A stretch of DNA of 64,000 bases from assembly GCA_947034885.2 (NCBI GenBank), contig OX344753.2, positions 2,170,001-2,234,000 on the forward strand, read 5' to 3'. The stretch comes from Thuidium tamariscinum (taxonomy: Eukaryota > Streptophyta > Bryopsida > Hypnales > Thuidiaceae). Made by a program: the position numbers and the translations under genes. Positions 24,068 through 34,808 of the stretch are shown here, piece after piece. The notes under the pieces were generated by a model. The model was given only the letters and a program-made list of their open reading frames with translations. It was not told the DNA's origin and made no database searches. How positions within the stretch are numbered: the first letter of the stretch is position 1; every line of letters begins with the position of its first letter.

Positions 24068-25280
24068 TCACCGCAACCTCCTTGCTTCGCGCTCAGACTC
24101 AAGGAGAGTCAAGATGTCACCTGCAGAATACCAGTGCTCAGCTTTTCAAATTCACATGCAACTGAAAAGCAAGCATCTAAAGACTTATTCTACGAAGGAG
24201 CACCATTTCTGTTAACTTGGCTTCTAAATAAATGCTGTCCATGTGTAGTCCGAAGTACAGAATTGAGAAGATTGAAAACGAGTTGTTGTTATGCACTAAC
24301 AGAGTGTTCGAGTAACATCATACACCTCGAAAATAATGCACGTACTCCCCGAGGAAAATCACATATGAAATACAAAATTGTGCACGGTTTAACCAGTACA
24401 GAAGTATAAACAAAATCGTCTTACACAACTCGATTTTCACGCTCCAAGAATATTCTTGAGAGCATTCTTCTGAAATTCATAGAAAGATAATAAAATCGAT
24501 ATGTACCTTCACGCACTGGTCCCTTGACGTTGCGCATGATGAGACGGTTCTGGTCGTCCAGAAACTTGACACGCACTTGCGTCACCTGTCCTCGGGACCC
24601 GGTGCGTCCAATCACCTTCATCACAATAGCCAACTTCACGGCGGTATCCTGCTCGTTCCAATCTCACAACTCAGTCCTTGCAGTACCATCGCTTTCAATC
24701 CCCGGCACAGGGGAGGAAAAAAGCTACCATATACGAAACCATTGGCTATGAGAAGTAAAGAGCGACATAGAGCTGAGTTGGAAAAACCAAGAACGAAAAG
24801 GATTCTTCGAACTCTAGGGTGTCTAAAGACAGCTCGTAGTACCACCGGAAGCACTCCAATAGTACAAGCGACGGAACAGAGAGAAAAATCCCTCCTTAAC
24901 ATAGCGTAAGCCGTGAAGATACATGAGCAACATAGTGCTCTGTAGGAAAACACTGGCACGTCTAGACTTCTTCGAAACTAGAGGATTCATCTCGAGAGAG
25001 CTTGTGAACGTGAACCCACGAAACCCTAAAACTCTTAGAACAGATATTCTAGATTGCAGCGACACCCACAGCCGAAGAGGAAACAAGTTGCATGACTAAC
25101 CCCAGAAGAATCCGATAGCTTTGCAAATGGTGTTGCAAAAGGGGATGAAAACACTAGTAACTGCAAAAGGGGTTGTCCAAAGATTCGAAGCCCTAATTAC
25201 TGATGACACCTTAAACCTTTTAAGAGATTCCAGTTGTAAGAAAACAAGCGGAACAGAAAAGAGGGACTGAATCGTACCAT
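24068..25280 (-). CDS. RPS28: 40S ribosomal protein S28 (eS28)
   Basis: Three exons on the minus strand: 25280-25278 (only the ATG is coding), 24648-24507, and 24120-24068, with GT-AG introns. The product is 65 aa, the normal size for eS28, and starts [20 protein letters not shown]; it contains [28 protein letters not shown] and ends [12 protein letters not shown], the family signature. It is an S1-like small protein of the 40S head near the mRNA exit region and is needed in every cell. The start codon is the last codon of exon 1, followed by a 629-base intron; no in-frame alternative ATG precedes residue 2 in exon 2. Convergent with the glycosyltransferase gene. The upstream region has telo-box and site II motifs. 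Very sure of identity; quite sure of the first exon. Confidence 0.95.
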
Positions 25281-25400
25281 GATGTCGAAGGAGGGAGACA
25301 CTGCAGCAGCAAAACTTGCGACGAGACAGCCGGGGATGCGAAGCAGCAAATCTCACGACTGCGAAAGAGGGTGAACTGGGTGCCGCAGGCCCTCTTCTAG

Positions 25401-25520
25401 CACCAAACCCTAATTTCGAAGTCCCAAGACGAGCTCCTTATTTTGGCACCTGGATAAAGGGCTCGACGCCGGGGAGAGATCTCCACGGACCCAAGAGCTG
25501 ATTGTGGACCGGCCCAAGTA
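25401..25520 (-). promoter_or_regulatory. RPS28 promoter: telo-box and site II motif
   Basis: AAACCCTAA at 25405-25413 is a telo-box, and GGCCCA at 25511-25516 is the reverse complement of a site II motif (TGGGCC). This pair is characteristic of plant ribosomal protein and other growth-linked promoters. A further AAACCCTAA lies in intron 1 at 25021-25029. Transcription start is not visible from sequence alone. Confidence 0.7.
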
Positions 25521-26522
25521 TCTGAAAGACCGTATTAACCATGAAGCACGTTTAGAAAGGAACAAGACGCGTGGGACCTCGAGAATCACCTACAAAATTA
25601 TGTATTGAAAAAAGTTGGATGAATTGTAAAGATTAGTCTTTTCTTATTAATAGACTTTATCTCTAAAACATTGAATAGAGTTATATCGGTGCAATCACGT
25701 AGACTCTCTTTGTAATGAATGCTTAATGCATTGTCTAAATTCTTTTGACTTACAAAATGCTCTACCTCTCTTCTACCTCATACATACTATTAATTGTAAT
25801 ATTTATATATACATATTAAGTCTTTATGTCTAATTGCAATATTACATGTACATATTCAATTCTTTATGAAGATTGTGCTGGACACTTATTGCATTGCATG
25901 ACTGGATTGTTTCATTCATTACTACATAAGTTACTTCGTTTGTGAAATTTTGAAAGTTTTGCACACAAGCGCTAGAGAATTAATTGAATTTAGAAAATTT
26001 TGACTTATTAGACATGCACATGGTTGTGTAAATGAGGAACATAGACCTGCACCACAATGTATTTTAGTTTTTGTGAAGGTGTTCACATGGCACACCAATC
26101 AAATTGGTTATTGGTACATCTAGATAAATACTTATGCATGTCAATTCCATTCTTGGTACTATGTCAACCAAGGCTTTTTTTTTGGGCTATTTAGTGCCAG
26201 ATTGTACTAAAAAAAATAATCTGACTAGAAAACACTACAAAAAATGCCAAAAAAACTTTGATGAAACCACTAAATAACTTTGAAATTTAAAAAAATATTA
26301 GATGAAATTGCCTAATTATAGATGAAAACCATACTATACATCCAATAAGTGGATGAATGTTGCAATTTAGAGCACCACTATAACATTTTATATCCGCCCC
26401 CTATGGCACTTCTTCAAATATGAAAAAAAACACCTGATCTCAACAAAGAAGGGTGCAAGGACTTTATTTTGTGGCATTCCAACTCACAACATAAAAGATA
26501 TTGAACTTTAAAGTTTTGTGAA
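25521..26522. other. Intergenic DNA, AT-rich from about 25600
   Basis: No gene visible. Composition changes sharply to AT-rich after about 25590, as at every gene edge in this window. Confidence 0.55.
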
Positions 26523-27481
26523 TTAACTCCTAAATGCCTTAGGCACCAAAATTTGGTGTTTGCAAAACTTTGAAGTTAAATAATTACTAACCAAGTTGCT
26601 ATTTTTAGTAGTCTACATTTTTGAAAAATTCTTTATGAAGTTTTGTTTTAGCATCAAAAATTTGATCTTGAAATCAATTGATTATGGTTTTTCAATTCAA
26701 GATTTTGTGCAAGGGTGGCTGTTGCAATCATGACTTTCTATGGTGTTGAGGGCTCTTAGAAATGAGCTTGAAATACATTAGATCTTGGAGGAAAAGTCAC
26801 ATTAGAAATTCATTTAAAAAAATTGTAGAGAAGATTTTGAGAAGCTATAAATTGATTGGGGTTGTGCATGTTAGGCCCTTCAACCTCATATTTTTTAGGT
26901 GACCAACTTTTTAGATTTGACATCTGAAAAGAAGATTGAAAGACTTCAAACTAACTTTTGTAATTTTAAAACCCTCATGATCGAACATTACAATCTTTAA
27001 ATCCATAATTGATATTGTTTTGTTTTTTTCCTAGGCAAAGTCAAACATATCTAGTTTGATTTTTGTATGGTTACAGTTTCCCGGGGAGGACACTTCTTGT
27101 GTATTTGGGGGATCTACATGCGGTGATGGGGTATTTTGAGGGGGGCCATCAATTACTTGTAATCATTACTTGGCAACATTAAAAGAGCCCCTATTTTACC
27201 ATAAAGCGGAAAAATCAGCCATATTATCATCCCTATTTTATTTTTAAAACACTTTGCCTTTTTAATGTCCCCTATTTTATATATAAATTTCTTATAAATT
27301 TTACCCAAGATTATTTAAATGTACCCTATCTTCCACCGCACGTAGGTTATTAAAAAACGGGAAGTGTCCTCCCCTGGTACAATTTAAATTTTTTTTGATA
27401 CAACACATTAATATGTTGGCTTTTTATTGAATTAAGGGCAAATTCCTAATAGTTCAAAAAAAGCCTTGGACATTTAGGGGG
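26523..27481. mobile_element. TTAA-ended TIR element, subfamily B copy 1, interrupted
   Basis: Aligns with 33413-34058 and 38823-39478 along its length: TTAACTCCTAAATGCC start, GGCACCAAAATTTGGTGTTTG, AAACTTTGAAGTTAAATAA, GGCCCTTCAACCTCATAT, AACTTTTTAGATTTGACAT, and a right end CATTTAGGGG (final TTAA lost, reading GGCA). It is longer than its relatives only because a 298-bp element is inserted at 27080-27377. Non-coding. Confidence 0.75.
27080..27377. mobile_element. hAT-like MITE nested in the subfamily B element
   Basis: The ends are CCCGGGGAGGACACTTC (27080-27096) and GAAGTGTCCTCCCCTGG (27361-27377), a 17-base terminal inverted repeat with one mismatch. The flanks are TACAGTTT (27072-27079) and TACAATTT (27378-27385), an 8-base target-site duplication with one change. 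The uninterrupted relatives at 33413 and 38823 carry a single TACAATT(T/C) at this point, so the insertion is directly demonstrated. The 8-bp duplication suggests the hAT superfamily. No coding capacity. Confidence 0.85.
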
Positions 27482-27780
27482 CAAAGAAATCACGTTAACT
27501 TTTATTTTGACTATAGAAAAGACATATGGATGTACACTAATAATGGTATTTAGTATTATATTACAAATAGTATTGAGCTTTTATTGCACCCACTCTAAAT
27601 TTCAACGGGTTTACGTTTAGTGTTTTGTTCACTACCACTTTAATTCATATACTTAGGTTTATATTTTTTTTCATTGTGATTTGATAAAATAATATGTAAC
27701 TCTAAATGTAATTTTATAAAAAAAATTTACATCCAATAGTTGACTAATAGTATCTATGTTGACATTTAGTATTGGTAACA

Positions 27781-28625
27781 TTAACCCTAAAAGCCCAAGG
27801 GGTTAGGACAAAACACAAAAGTGTTATAAAATATAAGTGTTACAACTTTTTTAAAGCTATTATCAAAGAAGATAATGTAAAGCACAAAAAGTAGAAAGTA
27901 TCCATACAGTCAAGGTAAAAAAAATATTTTTAGATTATTTTTAAATGAATTTTGAAGATATAACTTCAAAAATTCACCAAAAATACAATTTTTATTTTTA
28001 GGATTTGAAATTTTTTTTTATTGGTCAAAATTGTGTTTCTTATTGATTCATAAAAAAAATGCAAAATATTCAACCTCTAAAAGCCGAAGAGATTAAGACA
28101 AAATACAAATGTGTTATAAAATATAAGCTTTACAACATTTTTGAAGTTAGCATCAGATAAGATAATGTAAAGCACAAAAAGTAGAAAGTATCCATATGAT
28201 CAAAATTAAAAAAATATTTATAGATTCTCTTCAAATGAATTTTGAAGATATAACTTCAAAAATTCACCAAAAATACAATTTCTATTTTTATGATTTGAAA
28301 TTTTTTTTTATTGGTCAAAATTGTGGTTTTTATTGATTTGTTAAGAAATAAAAATTATTTACTAATGAGAGCATCAGTACTTCCCCCAAATAGTAAGTTT
28401 CTCAACACTTAGCAATTTTAGACACTTTGTACTTTTTCTCCTTTTTTTTGCTATAACTTTTTTTGACCGTATTGATCTTAGTTCTGAATATCAATGTTGA
28501 AAGAAAACCCAATTTTTTCAAAACTGAAAAAAAAAAATTTTGAATTTTTTTTTTCTTTTGCCCAAAAATTCTGCCCGAAGTCAGGCAGCGACCAGAAAAT
28601 GGTCGTTTGAGCGCTTAGGGGTTAA
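27781..28625. mobile_element. TTAA-ended TIR element with internal 290-bp direct duplication
   Basis: The left end TTAACCCTAAAAGCCC and right end GCGCTTAGGGGTTAA frame 845 bp with TTAA at both edges. The first 290 bases are repeated in tandem (27781-28070 and from 28071): both copies have GATAATGTAAAGCACAAAAA and AGTAGAAAGTATCCATA, at an offset of exactly 290 in the region checked. The second copy begins CCTCTAAAAGCC, a decayed terminus. Non-coding. Confidence 0.65.
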
Positions 28626-29443
28626 TAAGATTGTTGACATTTAGTGTTGTACTTAATAATTAGTGTTGCCAACACTAAATACTATTATTATTGTCCCCAT
28701 GGGGCAGGGGCAAACCATTGTTGTGGAGTATTTAATTGAAGTTCCAAAAGTAGTTTTGACACTTTCAAATTCAATTTTAAATATTCAACAATATATTAAC
28801 TTGATTTCAAAACATTCTATTCTTAGTTTTGAATGCTAAGTGAGAAAAAGTATGAGACAAGGTGCAAGACAAGATCTTTATTCAAATGGGGTGGTGAGAG
28901 GTAGAACAAACCACAACGATGCTAGTGTGTGAGGATGAACATGTGAGCTTCTAATATGTATATAGTAGATATACCACCACCTTTGAAGGTGTTTATAGTA
29001 AAAATATCTATAATATAGGTACCTATAGTATAAATATATTCTTATCATAGAAGGTTTCTATAGTATAAGCACCTATACTATAGATGCATCATCTTTGAGG
29101 TTTATAAGCTCACATTTCTATACTCACATACTAGCAACTGTGAACAAACCATGTGGGATTTGTAAAGGGTTAGGATTAGTAAGGGCTCAAACTCTCATAG
29201 TTACATCAAAAGTAGGAATTGTGTTCATAGTCCAATTTCAAGCCTCATTTAAACATAGTAAAATAACTTTTCTCAAAAAAACTTTGAATTCAGTAAATAT
29301 GCAATATCAAGTTAACTTTCATCTCTAAAAAAATAGTTTGAGATTTCAAGACACCATTCAAAATTTGTGAGCAAATTATAGAGAGGGATCAGAAGGGAAT
29401 TTTTTATTGACATTTTCAAACATCTGTTCAATTTTGTCGGGTG
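28626..29443. other. AT-rich intergenic DNA
   Basis: No gene visible. The 29095-29328 ORF (77 aa) has no recognisable domain. Confidence 0.55.
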
Positions 29444-30160
29444 ATTGCAAGAAACACTTGTCCTATTTGGTGCGTTTTACTACAATACTCGTGACTTTTT
29501 CTAGAGTACTTTAAAATTAGAAAATTAATTTGAAACAAAATTGAAAAATATGAATAATGTATACACCTCTAAGATGAAGGTTTTCACCAAAGGAAATTGA
29601 TAGAAAATTTTTCTAAGTAAGAGAACTTAAAAAGTGCCAAACCTCAAGAAAATACATACCTTCATGTTTTAATTCGGGAAAATTAGTAAAAATAAGTAAA
29701 TAAAAAAAAAGTGGCCATTTGCAAAAACTCTATGGAGATGGTCATTCATCAAAAAAATCACTAAATAATACTTTATATGTTTAAAAATACAACCAGAAGG
29801 AAGCTCATTTTGTGGACTTCCACACGACATCAAAATAACTTTTTGCAAAATCCCTCATGTGGAGAGCTGTAAGTCTATTAGAAGACCATCTCATCCAAAT
29901 TTCATCTCAAAATCATTAAAAAAGGTACTCCTTAGTGACTAAAAACCCCTAAACTGCTAAGTGTGACATTCAATCACTAGTACTATTTTGAAATCAAAAT
30001 ATTTTTTAAAATTATGAAAAAATTATAGAATGTGTATGGTACCTATGAGTATCTTCCCTAAAAATCTTGAGTCATTTGGAGCAAAAGCATAGAAGTTATG
30101 GCCAAAAAACAAATCAGCCCACTAGGTGTGACAAAAAATAGGACAAGTATTTCTTGCAAT
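29444..30160. mobile_element. TIR element, family D copy 2
   Basis: The left end ATTGCAAGAAACACTTGTCC and the reverse complement of the right end, ATTGCAAGAAATACTTGTCC, differ at one of 20 bases and the match continues for TATTT. 717 bp. It shares ends with 17780-18496. AT-rich and non-coding. Confidence 0.7.
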
Positions 30161-33139
30161 TGTCTTGTCCATAGCTTTTATTAGAGACTCAAAAATCACA
30201 AATGTATTTCTAAAGATGAAATTGAGAACTATTTTCCAACTTTTTCTAGTTCAAATTAGTTTGAAAATAATTATTTTACTATGCCAAAATAGGATTTGAA
30301 GTTCTGTATTCAAAACAATTCCTACTTTTTCACCATGAGGGGCTAAGCTCCCATCTTCAAATTATCCTATATCCTTCAAGGGTTCACAAAAGATAGTAGA
30401 TCTCATTATAAAAACAACCTCTCCATTCATAATTCTTACTAAATGTTAATATAGAAAATCCCACACTTTGCCATCAATATTTTTTTGAAGGTAGGTAATC
30501 TTTTGACTTTACTATGGATTTCCTAAGGCTAAAAGTGGACATTTTCTTATTTTATAATAACTAGGTCAAATAATTTTTACAAAATTTGATAGTTTTCCTC
30601 TTCCCTTTTATTTGTTTTTTTCGGCATTCTTAAAAATAAAAAATTTCAACCAATCCTACCCTAAGGGTGCGATAGTGTAGTGATAATTAACCATTGACTA
30701 GAATTCCACAATGAAGGATTCCAAATTTCCAAATGGAAAAATGCAAGCAGTCTAATAAAGAAAGACAAAATCAACAATTAACTAGGACATGATGACAACC
30801 ATAAAACAAGGAAAAATTCATCTACACCCAACTCAAATCAACAGATACTAACCACCTTAATATATACTAGGAATTCCCACCAAATATACATCTAAGGAAC
30901 TAGCTAAGGAACAACTTCCCAAGCCATCTTGTCGCCAATCCTCATCACAGCCAACTTATGACTAGTCATGGTCTGGCCACCCCTAAATATAAAAAATTAT
31001 GCACAAAACAAAGATTTTCACCTACAATTATTTCTACAACATACCAACCCTTATTCAACTCTTCAATTTACACAAACCCTCTAAACTATCTCTAAAAGTA
31101 TTACATTGTAGAAATATATTTTGTTTTGTTCCCTTGACTTGTCAATTAAAATAACACAATACAAATTAGGACTCATTTCGTGTTTGAACGGCAAGACATA
31201 TCCTAACAAAAATAAAATGGTACACTAGCAATACATAGTTCCACAAAGCTAACGTTGATGCCTAAATATAATCTAGATTGATCTTCCCAAACCAAACATG
31301 GTTGAAGATCCACCCGAAGGCAAGATAATAGGAGCAAAAACATTTGACTACTAAGTTGTTTTGACAGTATTCTTTAGTGCTAAAACACTATATCTTACTA
31401 GAGACTAAATGGCATCAACCTTGGCAATCAATTTGGTATACAATTACTGCAACCTTTTATGTTTTGGTAGAGCTTGGAAATACCTGGATCCATGGGGATG
31501 ATGTTGGATTACAGAGCACCAAAAGGCACAATTTCACACATTCATATCTTGATACACAAGGTATTTATGTGAAACACCTTGGTACTCCTCGGGAGAACGT
31601 TGGCGTCCTCTGGAGGTCCCATAAAAATTTAAAATTCCTTCAAAATTCAATAACATGCAAAATATTGTCATTTTTTAGTACATCTTATTGGAATGGATTT
31701 GAAATGAGGTTTCTTGACATGGTGATTTTTTGGAATTTTTGTGTTCTATTACCTCATTTCTACATTTTTAAGTTTGAATTGGAGTCAACACATGTCAACC
31801 TCTTGACCTACTTCCACATTTGTAACTTAAAAAAATGTGCTTTATTAATATCAAATCCAACCCTTGGATATGACCACAACATGATAAATTATCTAAATAA
31901 ATTTGGATGAAATTCATCCAAACTATAATGAGGAAGAAACCTCATTTTCAATCTATACATCACCTAGAAATTGGAAGTTGGAGCGGGTGAAATAAATCTC
32001 AATATTATATAAAGTAGGATCTTATAGAATAATAAATTGATATACTTGTTGCACTTCTTAATTTTCAAAATTTCAATGAAAAAAATATTCAATTTTTTTT
32101 TGAAATATAGAGTTATTAATAGAAAAAAGGAGCAAGGATAATTTTTTTCAATCAAAGAAATAATAGGTATGGAAAAAAACATTTGTATAAACATTTCTAG
32201 TCTTTATTGTGCACAAACAATTTTAGTCTAGAAAACATTTTCAGCAATTCTAATAATACAAGATTCAATCTAGTGTGATTAAAAATACAAAATAATTAGA
32301 ATAATTCCAAATTTTTTTAAGATATTCCAAACAACATGCTAATAATAATAATTTTTAAATTTCAAAAATTGATGCATACATGAATTTTTAACTTTGTAGG
32401 ATTCAATTTGGTCAATTTTGGCTTTCTACTTCTTCTATTTGAAAATGTATACAAATTTGAGAGAGTTTTTATTCTTTATTTTTAAAATTTTAAAATTACA
32501 AAATTTTCTTTAGATTTGAATACATTTTTTTGGAGGGCAGGGATAAAAAAGAATTATTCACCTTTTTATAATTTTTCTCCCCTAGAAGTTGTATTTTTTT
32601 GCCTATAAAGTTGATTATACAAAATTGTTATAATGTATAATCTACAAATCCAACAATCAATATTCTCTTGAATTGATTCTATGCGCATTAGACAAAATAG
32701 TCTTTACTTTTATAGGATAAAATAAAAAATTTGAAGCACATCAATGTGCAAAAAATATCAAAGTGATACAGTGCATTGAACACCTCCATTGTCAAAAAGT
32801 TGTTAGGCCTCGAGGGATTAAGGAATTATTTCAATTAATGCCTAAGAACAAATGTTATGGCCCCTAAGCTTGAAGCAAAGTTTGTCAAAATAAAATCATG
32901 AAAAGGATCACTTTGATATTTGAAGCACATCAATACTTTTCATTACCTTTACCTTTATAATCCCAACCTTGAAAAGGACCAAAAGAAACACATTCTAAGC
33001 TTTAATTGGATATATATTATACTAACCACGATTGAAAATACTACACCCCTAAAAGTTGGTTGATAGGTGTGGCCATCAATTGGTGCTTCAACCTTAAATC
33101 TTGAACGTCAACACAAATGTCTAGCATCCGTTGGATGAC
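30161..33139. other. AT-rich intergenic DNA
   Basis: No supported gene. The longest ORF, 31377-31910 (177 aa, +), is aromatic-rich with no domain I recognise; it could be a decayed mobile-element fragment or chance. The minus-strand ORF 31964-32194 is a Lys/Ile/Leu-rich AT artefact. Confidence 0.5.
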
Positions 33140-33312
33140 GATGACTGTTTGTATGTGGGATAGAAATGCAACTATTCACCTTTGGAATTTTGAAGGAAAT
33201 TAAAGGGGAAATCTTCTACAATGCTTTGACTTCCAATGAGTGCTTATGGATTTTTTAAACCATTGATTCCTATGGTATCAAAATGGATGATATCATAATC
33301 ATCCTTCAAGTG
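33140..33312 (+). repeat. Dispersed repeat, copy of 18700-18905
   Basis: Same-orientation relative of 18700-18905, sharing CAACTATTCACCTTTGGAAT-type sequence, GACTTCCAATGA and ATCAAAATGGATGAT in order. Confidence 0.6.
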
Positions 33313-33412
33313 TTGATAGTGAGAAAGTAATGGAAATCTTGTTTTAAGACAATCAAAACATATACTTCAAAAAGATACTTACAGGATTCATTTTAAACTC
33401 AATTTCAACAAT

Positions 33413-34058
33413 TTAACCCTACATTCCCAAGGCACCAAAATTTGGTGTTTGCAAAACTTTGAAGTTAAATAAAACCTAATCAAGTTGCTATTTTTAGTAC
33501 TTTGTATTTTTGGAGAATTCTTTTTTAAGTCTACTTTAAGCATCAAAAATCCGATCTTGAAAATGATTGACTATGATTTTTCTAATCAAGATCTTATGCA
33601 AGGGTACCTGTTGCAATCTTAACTTTCTTTAGCGTTGAAAGCTCTTGGAAATGAGCCTCAAATACACTAGATCTTAGAGAAATAATCACATTAGAAATTC
33701 ATTCAAAAAAATTATAAAGTAGATTTTGAGAAGCCATAAATTGATTGGAGTTATGCTTGTTAGGCCCTTCAACCTCATATTTTTTCAATGACCAACTTTT
33801 TAGATTTGACATGCAAAAAGAGAGCTCAAAGATTTTCATAGTTCTTACACCCTCATGATCAAACATTATAATCTTTCAATCCATAAGTGATATTGTTGTG
33901 TTTTCTTTTCCTACGTCATCTCTAACATGTCTACTTTGAATTTGTACAGTTACAATTTAAAAAAATTGATTCAACTTATCAAAATGTTGGATTTTTGTTC
34001 AATTTAGAGCAAATTCCAAGAAGCTCAAAACAGGCCTTGGGCATTAATTAGGGGTTAA
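33413..34058. mobile_element. TTAA-ended TIR element, subfamily B copy 2
   Basis: The left end TTAACCCTACATTCCCAAGG and right end CCTTGGGCATTAATTAGGGG followed by TTAA give a 646-bp element. It is collinear with 38823-39478 and with 26523-27481 once the nested insertion in the latter is removed. Non-coding. Confidence 0.75.
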
Positions 34059-34808
34059 GAGTTCCGCTTTGGGACAAACCAGTGTGCCTTGAAAAGCAAA
34101 ATCCCAGAGACCTGCTCACATGGCACACTCAGTGATCAACCAAACCGGCCAGTGTCCCCGTAAGTGAACTGTAAACAAACAGGAAACTAGAAAAGGAAAG
34201 GAAAAGCGTCTTCGACATCTCCTGATCGCCGTCTTCGTCTCGAAATCCTTTCAGTCTTGACGATCAAGTGCCGGTCTGTCGTGTTCCAATTGCAACGACA
34301 CACTCACACGGCAGAATTTCCTTTCCTTTCCCAGCTTGCTGCATTGCTGTTGCACTCGTTGAATAATCCGGTTAGCAAACTGATTACAAGTGGTGGTGGT
34401 GCTGCATCTCCCAGCGATGGAGGCTGAGAATTTTCTGTGACACCATTCTCACCATGCTTCTCACACTCCAATTAGGGTTTTGACAGGCCCTTGGAACCCT
34501 GTGCCGCAGTGGTAGATCGAGGGGAGAGCCGAGCCGAGCCGAGTTTCAGCTCCATGATCAAGCGGAGTTTTGGGTTCAGGTTTAGTGGAGGTTTCTCCAT
34601 TCGGAATCTGGGTTTTTGATTCAGGGTTTAGTGGAGGTTTTGTCCATTTGGCCGACCATGCTTCTTACTTTTCAATTACGGTTCTGAGAGACGCTTGCAG
34701 CGCTTTACCATCGTGTAGCGTTTCTTAGCTGGAGGACCCACTGGCACCAAGGTCGGGGTGTGGAGGTGGGTGGGGGTGAATTAGGGCTTAGGAGAGGTTT
34801 TGGCCAGG
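34059..34808 (+). promoter_or_regulatory. Probable promoter and 5' leader of the PPR gene
   Basis: GC-richer than the preceding repeats. AGGGTTTT at about 34474 and CAGGGTTTAG near 34624 are reverse telo-box-like motifs. A short direct repeat, GGTTTAGTGGAGGTTT-like, occurs at about 34579 and 34626. No clear TATA box. The leader presumably begins within the last 400 bases. Confidence 0.4.

Noticed and set aside
31377-31910. 177-codon ORF in AT-rich DNA
   Set aside because: No recognisable domain, no splice or promoter context, and aromatic/Lys-rich composition expected of chance AT-rich reading frames.
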